A stretch of 16,294 nucleotides of DNA from an uncultured bacterium (GTDB lineage: Bacteria > Patescibacteriota > Saccharimonadia > Saccharimonadales > Saccharimonadaceae): assembly GCA_938045655.1 (NCBI GenBank), contig CALIMO010000053.1, forward strand, positions 1-16,294. Direction: 5' to 3'. Position 1 is the first letter of the stretch; each line of letters begins with the position of its first letter. The position numbers were made by a program, and so were the translations under genes. Below the pieces are notes generated by a model. The model was not told the DNA's origin, ran no database searches, and saw only the letters and a list, made by a program, of their open reading frames with translations. Below, piece by piece: positions 1 to 4,648 of the stretch.

Positions 1-356
1 TTTGCACTAATTTGCAAAATTTTTCGAAGTCGTTCTTTTTTTTCAGAAATTTCTCTTGAACGCTTCGAATCAAAAGTTTCAATTTCAACACCAGCTTTTC
101 GCGCCAGAAATTCTAAGGCCTCGCGGAAATTCATTCCTTCAACTTCCATAATAAAACCAAAGATATCACCGCCTTTTCCAGATGAAAAATCGTGCCAGAT
201 TTGTTTATCGGGGCTAATTATAAAACTTGGAGTTCGCTCATTTGTCCAGGGGCTAAGTGCTTTAAAATTACGCCCAGTTCGCTTGAGCTCAAGATATTCG
301 CCAGCCAAATCTTCAATGCTTATTCTTGCTTTAATTTCATCTCTGGCATCATTCAT
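1..356 (-). CDS. dnaG: DNA primase DnaG, N-terminal part (cut by window edge)
   Basis: The 118 visible residues are the N-terminal domain of DnaG, which makes RNA primers for replication. The core TPSFIISPDKQIWHDF, followed by GKGGDIFGFIMEVEGMNFRE, is the CHC2-type zinc-domain pattern of bacterial primases. The four usual zinc ligands are missing: the CPFH position reads SPWT, and the HCFGCG position reads HDFSSG. The fold pattern is kept, so the domain probably folds without metal. The ATG at 356 is chosen because a TTGATG-N17-TAAAAT promoter puts the predicted transcription start on that A, giving a leaderless mRNA. The RNA polymerase domain and C-terminus lie outside the window. Family assignment is very likely; the loss of ligands is read directly from the sequence. 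Confidence 0.9.
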   Translation of the reverse strand, partial: MNDARDEIKARISIEDLAGEYLELKRTGRNFKALSPWTNERTPSFIISPDKQIWHDFSSGKGGDIFGFIMEVEGMNFREALEFLARKAGVEIETFDSKRSREISEKKERLRKILQISA

Positions 357-362
357 GTCTAT

Positions 363-391
363 ATTTTAACATAAAAAGCAGCCCTCATCAA
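363..391 (-). promoter_or_regulatory. dnaG promoter, predicted leaderless
   Basis: On the minus strand, TTGATG (386-391), a 17-nt spacer and TAAAAT (363-368), with TG one base before the -10. Six bases separate the -10 from the dnaG ATG, so +1 should be the A of the ATG. The -35 lies in the loop of the upstream gene's terminator hairpin, and the spacer covers one stem arm. Confidence 0.6.
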
Positions 392-407
392 TCAAAAAAT
401 GGGCTGC
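373..407 (-). terminator. Terminator of the Q/N-rich membrane protein gene
   Basis: Read on the minus strand: GCAGCCC (401-407), a 16-nt loop, GGGCTGC (378-384), then TTTTT (373-377). It sits 13 nt after the stop codon of the upstream gene. It overlaps the dnaG promoter. Confidence 0.75.
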
Positions 408-419
408 AATTTCAGAAAA

Positions 420-1373
420 TTATTTTGCTTTGTGGTAGTTTTCAAGCTGTTTTGAAGATTCTGTAAGATTTTTTTCAATTTTTTCATACACTGATTTTTG
501 CGAAGAAGGCAAAGCTTTTTTGCGTCGTACAATTAAATCTTTTACACGAACTAACTGATATGCCATCTCACGGGAATAAACTTCATCAATCGTAGCGTTC
601 AAGAAAGCGTCATCAAGCGTTGCGCTAAGTTTATCAAAAATCGCATCAGTTTGCTTTATTGCTTGCGAATTCTTTTTTGAATCTCCACGAGGAACTTCAA
701 TCTTTCGGCTCTTCATAAATTCTTTCAAATCTTGCTCATTTGAACTAAGTGAAGTATTAATTCCTGCATTCACGGCCGCTAAATCTGAACTTTTAATCTT
801 ATTTTGAAAAGATTTTGTAGTTTCCTTTAATTTCGAAATATTATAATAAGCACGAATCACCGCTTGAGCATTATCGTCGCCCTTATTGCTAGTTACAATA
901 ATAAAAATCGAGAAAAATAGCGAGATTAATAATGCTGAAGCACCTAGAATTTTGCCTTTAGTCCAAAACGGAGCGGCTTTTTTGGGTGCAATCTTATTGA
1001 GATATTCAACTGTGTAAGGGTTTTCAGTTGTAGCATCTTGCGAATAATTTTGATCTGGCATTAAATTTGGAGCAACTTGCGGATTTTGAACAGGTTGATT
1101 TGGCTGGACTGGAAATTGTTGTTGATTTTGGTAATTATTTGGATATTGCGGAAAATTCTGTTGTGCACCAAAATTTTGATTTTGGCCGCCAAATTGTTGC
1201 TGTGGATTTTGGCCATTCGAAAATTGCTCATTTGGGAATTGACCATTTTGAGCAAAATTATTCGAAAAACCACCGTAATTTTGTTGTGGTGGATAAGGAT
1301 TTTGAGGATAATTATTTGGTGCACCAAAATTTTGATTTTGGCCGCCCTGATTCCAATCTTCATTCGGTTTCAT
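420..1373 (-). CDS. Q/N-rich single-pass membrane protein, unknown function
   Basis: A 317-residue protein of unknown function. Residues 1 to about 118 are a low-complexity Gln/Asn/Pro/Gly/Phe segment with repeated QNQNFGA and NNYPQN units, resembling prion-like or adhesive disordered regions. A short linker with PYTVEYLNKIAPKKA follows, then one hydrophobic helix at about 140-161. The remaining ~155 residues are charged, helical and Lys/Ser-rich, with no cysteines. The topology is probably a cytoplasmic N-terminus and an outside C-terminal domain (positive residues KKAAPFWTKGK precede the helix), but this is inferred. The start at 1373 is preferred over an upstream ATG at 1445 because a TATAAT box lies 10 nt before it, inside the longer version. 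The gene has its own terminator and is followed by dnaG. I do not recognise a named family. Confidence 0.8.
   Translation of the reverse strand: MKPNEDWNQGGQNQNFGAPNNYPQNPYPPQQNYGGFSNNFAQNGQFPNEQFSNGQNPQQQFGGQNQNFGAQQNFPQYPNNYQNQQQFPVQPNQPVQNPQVAPNLMPDQNYSQDATTENPYTVEYLNKIAPKKAAPFWTKGKILGASALLISLFFSIFIIVTSNKGDDNAQAVIRAYYNISKLKETTKSFQNKIKSSDLAAVNAGINTSLSSNEQDLKEFMKSRKIEVPRGDSKKNSQAIKQTDAIFDKLSATLDDAFLNATIDEVYSREMAYQLVRVKDLIVRRKKALPSSQKSVYEKIEKNLTESSKQLENYHKAK
1163..1346. repeat. Two identical 28-bp direct repeats inside the Q/N-rich coding region
   Basis: Positions 1163-1190 and 1319-1346 are identical over 28 bp. Their starts are 156 bp apart, which is 52 codons, so both encode GGQNQNFGA-type peptide in frame. 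Identity at the DNA level in a drifting AT-rich sequence suggests recent duplication or recombination within the low-complexity region. Confidence 0.8.
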
Positions 1374-1383
1374 ATTACTTATG

Positions 1384-1412
1384 ATTATATCACAAAAAAG
1401 TTTTTTTCGCAA
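1384..1412 (-). promoter_or_regulatory. Promoter of the Q/N-rich membrane protein gene
   Basis: Minus strand TTGCGA (1407-1412), a 17-nt spacer, and TATAAT (1384-1389) preceded by TGA (extended -10). The predicted +1 is about 4 nt before the ATG at 1373, and no Shine-Dalgarno is present, so the mRNA would be nearly leaderless. Confidence 0.65.
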
Positions 1413-1474
1413 AGAAAAACCCTCGCTTCTTGGCTGACCTGACACCCAGCAGTTTAGTTAAATGGGCTAATATT

Positions 1475-1506
1475 AGCGAGCCAAGTCGTTTGGCTCGCTT
1501 TTTTTC
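1475..1506 (+). terminator. Strong plus-strand terminator with no obvious upstream gene
   Basis: AGCGAGCCA (1475-1483), a 7-nt loop, TGGCTCGCT (1491-1499), then a T run through 1505. Only the plus strand has the U-tract. No plus-strand gene ends here. CTTGGCT at 1429-1435 could pair with AGCCAAG at 1479-1485 and so compete with the terminator stem. It may end an unrecognised small RNA, or be left over from a deleted gene. Confidence 0.6.
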
Positions 1507-1656
1507 GTTGTTTAGTTTTCCGATGAAATTATAGTAAATGTCAATCTGAATAATACGATTACGTTTCGTACCAGTTGGTTTATGAATCACAACCTTATCA
1601 ATCAGTTATTGCTTTATAAGATATGTGAACTCAGATTTTATTAGATTACTAAATGT
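1498..1656 (-). pseudogene. Remnant of a large serine recombinase C-terminus (DUF4368-like)
   Basis: Minus-strand translation reads LIDKVVIHKPTG, a short basic stretch, then RIIQIDIYYNFIGKLN. The order 'LI-x-K-V-V-I-H ... I-x-I-Y-Y-N-F-I-G' is the ending I know from the C-terminal DUF4368 domain of large serine site-specific recombinases. The preceding codons (SEFTYLIKQ) continue the same frame but are separated from LIDK by a TAA at 1606-1608. The rest of the recombinase, including the catalytic domain, is absent: upstream lies a gene-poor stretch and then an unrelated gene. The frame runs on past the expected end into a terminator hairpin. This is most simply a relic of an integrated element. 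The family call rests on remembered consensus and could be wrong. Confidence 0.5.
1614..1654. repeat. Diverged direct repeat, copy A
   Basis: Shares TTATAAG-N6-GAACTCAGATT with exact spacing with 2854-2877, followed by TTAGATTACTAAAT against TTAGGCTACTGAAT. All differences in the N6 and in the trailing block are transitions, as expected of an old duplication. Copy A lies in the recombinase remnant. Confidence 0.55.
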
Positions 1657-1828
1657 CATGCTTATTTTCAGAAAATTATAGACAAAATAAAACTTTTACT
1701 TTGTAATGTGAAAGTTATTCAGTAGAAGGCAACAATAAAACTGCAAGTATAACTCAAGGCGATGAGGCAGAGACTTGTAGTTTCATATAAATGCTTTGTT
1801 ATTCTATTGTTTAGGTTCTTTCCTATTT
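1657..1828. other. Gene-poor stretch with one hairpin
   Basis: No convincing coding frame on either strand. One notable structure: 1738-1748 pairs with 1773-1783 over 11 bp (one G-U pair in plus-strand RNA), enclosing a 24-nt loop rich in purines. With the hairpin at 1829-1849 this could be a small plus-strand RNA, but I find no promoter for it and do not recognise an RNA family. Confidence 0.3.
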
Positions 1829-1862
1829 AGCACCATTCTGAACGGTGCTGTTTATTTTTTAT
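1829..1862 (+). terminator. Putative plus-strand terminator
   Basis: AGCACC (1829-1834), a 9-nt loop, GGTGCT (1844-1849), then a T-rich tract GTTTATTTTTT. It lies just past the 3' end of the minus-strand CYTH gene, where it may also limit converging transcription. Confidence 0.45.
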
Positions 1863-2373
1863 TTTTTCGATTTATTAAATCCATATACGCAACATCAATG
1901 TAATCTTTTTTCTTTATATTTAACTGTTCTGTTATAAGTTTAACATTTTTCTTTGCAGTTTGTATTGATTCTTTTTCAGGAATTACATATTCTAACTCGA
2001 TAAAATCACCTAAGTTTTCAACCCTATCTAAGTGAAATCTAATATTATCTTTCAGAAATAGCTGCCGAACCTTTTTAACTTCACCAGCTCTACCAAGAAA
2101 TACTGAAAGAATTTTATCAACAAGTTTAGGGTGTTTTATATTAAAGCGTTTATATTTCGAAAGTTTCATATCAGCAGAATTAGGGCGACTATAAAATATC
2201 AATTCGTGACTATCGTTATTTATCGTTCGCATTTTTAGCCTATAAGATTTAAGATTATAAAAAATATCACGCTGATTTAATTTTACAGGTTTATCTTGAG
2301 TTATTTTTGCAAATATCTTTTTTGTTTGTTGATAATCTTTGATTTTAGCCTTTATTTCGATATTTCGGGGCAT
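1852..2373 (-). CDS. CYTH-domain protein (CyaB / class IV adenylate cyclase-like)
   Basis: A 173-residue protein spanning one CYTH domain, the tunnel-fold family that handles triphosphates with divalent metals (class IV adenylate cyclase, thiamine triphosphatase, tripolyphosphatase). Diagnostic pieces appear in order: NIEIKAK at 4-10 (the ExExK strand, here E6-K8-K10), RDIFYN at 35-40, YRLKMR at 44-49, ELIFYSRPNSADMKLSKY at 57-74, VRQLFLKDNIRFHLDRVENLG at about 102-122, FIELE at 124-128, and a terminal DYIDVAYMDLI. The alternating basic and acidic strands are kept, so it may be active. The family alone does not fix the substrate; naming it a cyclase would be unsafe. AAGG five nt before the ATG supports the start. 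It stands alone between decayed sequences and has few TTCGAA sites, which hints at separate acquisition. Confidence 0.8.
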   Translation of the reverse strand: MPRNIEIKAKIKDYQQTKKIFAKITQDKPVKLNQRDIFYNLKSYRLKMRTINNDSHELIFYSRPNSADMKLSKYKRFNIKHPKLVDKILSVFLGRAGEVKKVRQLFLKDNIRFHLDRVENLGDFIELEYVIPEKESIQTAKKNVKLITEQLNIKKKDYIDVAYMDLINRKNKK

Positions 2374-2397
2374 TTTAACCTTTCATTATTACTTGTT

Positions 2398-2403
2398 AGT
2401 ATA
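2398..2403 (-). promoter_or_regulatory. Possible -10 box of the CYTH gene
   Basis: TATACT on the minus strand, giving a predicted +1 about 18 nt before the ATG, with the AAGG ribosome site inside that short leader. No good -35 is seen at 16-18 nt spacing, so this is weak. Confidence 0.3.
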
Positions 2404-2439
2404 TCTTAGCCAATCTTTTGAAATAGAATTTCTATTGAT

Positions 2440-2811
2440 TTGTGTAGTAGAAAGTTTACAGCAGTTCCTTCCTTAGCGACAATAATTTCATTGCTATTGC
2501 TCAGTTTATATTTTATCAGATCTTTGCAAATTTTTGAAGTAGATTTAGTTTATGCTTTTGCTATTCACTATAGAAAGAAGATGAAGTTAAAGAATTACTC
2601 ATTGAATAGCGTAAAGTTCGGATGGAAGATAATAATGGATTTTTTCTTAGAATAGTTATAATTTTCATAATTGTTTACTTCTTTGAAATTTGAAAAATTT
2701 AGAGATTTATTGAATTTTATTTTTGGTAGCATCTTTAGATTTATATCAGGAAAATATAATGACAGTCTATATGAATACGAAAAGAAGAAAAATGATAATA
2801 AAATAAGATAA
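2440..2811 (+). pseudogene. Probable decayed small membrane protein gene
   Basis: Protein-like fragments lie in successive plus-strand frames. 2440-2655 is open but starts at TTG without a ribosome site; it carries a hydrophobic stretch (LATIISLLLLSLYF) and a basic end. From 2622 another frame gives MEDNNGFF, then LRIVIIFIIVYFFEI, a second hydrophobic helix that stops at a TGA near 2693. Removing one base there joins it to a frame reading EKFRDLLNFIFGSIF and ending at TAA 2809-2811, four nt before a terminator. The joined product would be about 62 residues with one strong membrane helix. Frame changes and stops favour a broken gene over an intact one. The family is unknown. Confidence 0.4.
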
Positions 2812-2814
2812 TTT

Positions 2815-2846
2815 AAAAGCTAAAACAAAATCAGTCTTAGCTTTTT
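2815..2846 (+). terminator. Terminator after the decayed membrane gene
   Basis: AAAAGCTAA (2815-2823), a 13-nt loop, TTAGCTTTT (2837-2845) running into a T tract. It lies 4 nt after the last stop of the plus-strand remnant, which supports former plus-strand transcription. The A/T-symmetrical stem may also act on minus-strand transcripts. Confidence 0.6.
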
Positions 2847-2853
2847 ACGGTTG

Positions 2854-2895
2854 TTATAAGGCACACGAACTCAGATTGCTTTTAGGCTACTGAAT
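2854..2895. repeat. Diverged direct repeat, copy B
   Basis: Second copy of the repeat at 1614-1654. TTATAAG and GAACTCAGATT are conserved 6 nt apart, then TTAGGCTACTGAAT. Together the copies bracket about 1.2 kb holding the CYTH gene and the decayed plus-strand gene. Confidence 0.55.
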
Positions 2896-2951
2896 ATCAA
2901 GTCATATTTGCAAGGTTATTTTCTATCTAAAGAGAAACTACAAAATATATT

Positions 2952-3377
2952 TTACTCGCAAACCAAGCGATAACTCAAGCGAAACAAATCTCGCAATTCT
3001 TCAGCCGGAACTTGCCCTTGACCAATAATCAAATTCCACTCACGCTCGCTCATCAACTTTGAAGGCACTACACTTTCTTTTTCACGCAAAATTCGAGCAA
3101 GCTGCGCGCCCGTTTTCATTTCAACTTTTAAAGGTTTTGAACCATCGTAAATAATCGCGAAAATCGCTTTAGGCTCTTCACTTTCTGCAATTTTCGAAAG
3201 AATCTTTTCACCAGTTTCACGCTCAAAATCGCCAAGCTCACCAGCCATTTTTTCTTGCCAAATTTTTTCTAATTTATCAAAATTAACTTCAAAAATTTCA
3301 AGTTTATTTTCTTCATCTTTTCGAACTTCTGCCGCGTCAAAATTCAGCAAAAAATCTTTAATTTCACTCTGATCCAT
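2952..3377 (-). CDS. MmcQ/YjbR-like protein
   Basis: A 141-residue protein whose second half (about 69-141) matches the MmcQ/YjbR pattern: AIFAIIYDGSKPLKVEMKTG, a helix, then SEREWNLIIGQGQVPAEEL and a final SYRLVCE (the family's 'WN...vP...L...SYrLV' ending). The family has a double-wing fold resembling some DNA-binding proteins, but its biochemical role is not settled, so no function is claimed. The first half, MDQSEIKDFLLNF onward, is acidic and helical, with less similarity. Its ATG overlaps the orn stop codon by one base (TAATG), which implies translational coupling. It is the last gene of the operon, and no clear terminator follows. Confidence 0.65.
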   Translation of the reverse strand: MDQSEIKDFLLNFDAAEVRKDEENKLEIFEVNFDKLEKIWQEKMAGELGDFERETGEKILSKIAESEEPKAIFAIIYDGSKPLKVEMKTGAQLARILREKESVVPSKLMSEREWNLIIGQGQVPAEELRDLFRLSYRLVCE

Positions 3378-3925
3378 TACTTTTTCACCTTTTTTAAATA
3401 AAATTTCAACTCTTCAATCGAACCGTGAATATCGTCCAGCGCACGATGGTTTTCGGGCTTAGCAAACACCCGTTTAAATTTGGCGCTCATCACAACTTTC
3501 CACGCTGAAACATCTAGCATTCGATAATGCAATATTTTTTCAAGTTTTTTCCATTCCGCACGAATAAACCGGCGATCTTGGTGAATTGAATTTCCGCCCA
3601 AAAGAATTTTCTCTCCTTTCGAAATTTCTTCGGCAAAATTTTCTTCTATAAATTTAATTAAATCCGCTTCCACTTCTTGTGAATTTTTTGTAGCGCAAGA
3701 ATTTTGCAATTTTAAAGCATCACGCGTTTCGCTAAAAGTATCCCAAAAATCACCAACCATTCGGCTTTCAAGAATTTCATTTTCAACTTTTACGGCACTT
3801 TCGAAAGTGGCAATTTCATTAAAATCCCAATCTGTTGCAATCGCGGCAACTTCTAAAATTCGGTCTTGTTCAGGTTCAAGACCAGTCATTTCTAAATCAA
3901 TCCAAAGAATTTTTGCGTTTTTCAT
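3377..3925 (-). CDS. orn: Oligoribonuclease Orn
   Basis: A 182-residue 3'-5' exoribonuclease of the DEDDh class that degrades 2-5 nt RNAs and pGpG to mononucleotides. All catalytic residues can be seen: D10 and E12 in WIDLEMTGLEPEQD, D117 in GNSIHQDRRF, and H160 and D165 in HRALDDIHGSIEEL. The Orn-specific HYRMLDVSAWK motif is at 133-143. Length matches the E. coli enzyme. The ATG at 3925 lies 7 nt after an extended TATAAT, with no Shine-Dalgarno, so this promoter makes a leaderless mRNA; read-through from truB is also likely. It lies 41 nt after truB and overlaps the YjbR-like gene. A DHH protein of the NrnA family, the functional analogue of Orn, is encoded upstream in the same operon but appears inactive. 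Confidence 0.95.
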   Translation of the reverse strand: MKNAKILWIDLEMTGLEPEQDRILEVAAIATDWDFNEIATFESAVKVENEILESRMVGDFWDTFSETRDALKLQNSCATKNSQEVEADLIKFIEENFAEEISKGEKILLGGNSIHQDRRFIRAEWKKLEKILHYRMLDVSAWKVVMSAKFKRVFAKPENHRALDDIHGSIEELKFYLKKVKK

Positions 3926-3932
3926 TATTTAA

Positions 3933-3961
3933 ATTATATCATTTTTTGGTAGGATAAGCAA
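3933..3961 (-). promoter_or_regulatory. Internal promoter for orn, leaderless
   Basis: Minus strand TTGCTT (3956-3961), a 17-nt spacer, and TGA-TATAAT with -10 at 3933-3938. The -10 ends 7 nt before the ATG, so +1 is at or one base before the start codon. It lies in the 41-nt truB-orn gap. Confidence 0.65.
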
Positions 3962-3966
3962 AAAAA

Positions 3967-4647
3967 CTAATCTAAAATTCCAAAATCTTCAAGCTTTTTA
4001 GCTTTCGAAATGTTGAAATCAGCAATTTTTGTGCGCCGAAGTTGCGAACAAAACGCACCACAACCCAAATTCTTACCTAAATCTTCTGCCAGCGAACGAA
4101 TGTAAGTTCCACTTGAAACATGTGTGCGAACTTTTAGTTTTGGAAAATCATAACTTAAAATTTCGAAGTTAAAAATTTCAACCGTGCGTTTAGGAATTTC
4201 AAAATCCTCACCCTTTCGCGCCAAATCATAAGCACGCTTACCGTCAATTTTGATTGCACTAAAAGCTGGTGGAGTTTGTTCAATTTTGCCTAAAAAGTTA
4301 GTTTTAATTTCTTTTTCAATCTGTTCAAAAGTTGGAATTTCAAAATTCTCACATTTCGAAATCTCGCCTTCAGGATCGCCTGTGCTGGAAATTTGCCCAA
4401 GCGTAAATTCCGCCTCGTAAACTTTATCAAACTTGGTAAGGCTCATTGCATTTTTAGTTTCCTTGCCGTAAAGCAAAACTAAAAGCCCAGTCGCAAAAGG
4501 ATCGAGCGTGCCAGTGTGGCCAACCTTAACTTTTTTACCAAATTCATCTTTAAGAACGCGGCGGATTCTAGCAACCACGCCAAAGCTGGTAATTCCAGCG
4601 GGCTTATCAATTAAGATTCGCCCACTTTCATTTTCGAAAAATACCAT
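3967..4647 (-). CDS. truB: tRNA pseudouridine(55) synthase TruB
   Basis: Makes pseudouridine 55 in the T-loop of tRNAs. GRILIDKPAGITSFGVVARI opens the catalytic domain, and VGHTGTLDPFATGLLVLLYG contains the nucleophile D49. Later landmarks are TPPAFSAIKIDGKRAYDLAR and the SSGTYIRSLAEDLG motif. With the start at 4647 the protein has 226 residues, shorter than E. coli TruB (about 314); it ends soon after the catalytic domain, so a C-terminal PUA-type extension seems absent. An ATG at 4683 is in frame but would overlap the previous gene by 35 nt. The ATG at 4647 follows the previous stop by one base (TAA-A-ATG) and has AGGA 7 nt upstream, so it is preferred. Confidence 0.93.
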   Translation of the reverse strand: MVFFENESGRILIDKPAGITSFGVVARIRRVLKDEFGKKVKVGHTGTLDPFATGLLVLLYGKETKNAMSLTKFDKVYEAEFTLGQISSTGDPEGEISKCENFEIPTFEQIEKEIKTNFLGKIEQTPPAFSAIKIDGKRAYDLARKGEDFEIPKRTVEIFNFEILSYDFPKLKVRTHVSSGTYIRSLAEDLGKNLGCGAFCSQLRRTKIADFNISKAKKLEDFGILD

Positions 4648-4648
4648 T

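Noticed and set aside
1390..1590. An intact 66-residue minus-strand gene
   Set aside because: Only the first ~30 residues look like protein (recombinase ending); the rest runs through a terminator hairpin, and there is no start signal.
1446..1851. A tmRNA, SRP RNA or tRNA gene in the gap
   Set aside because: No tRNA-like acceptor/T-arm, no tag reading frame and no SRP core motif could be found; only isolated hairpins.
2440..2655. An intact 71-residue plus-strand membrane protein
   Set aside because: It starts at TTG without a Shine-Dalgarno, and better protein-like sequence continues in other frames past it; treated as part of a decayed gene.
2622..2811. UGA recoded as glycine, as in some CPR groups
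   Set aside because: Reading UGA as Gly does not join the fragments in one frame, and the intact genes here end normally at TAA, TAG or TGA.
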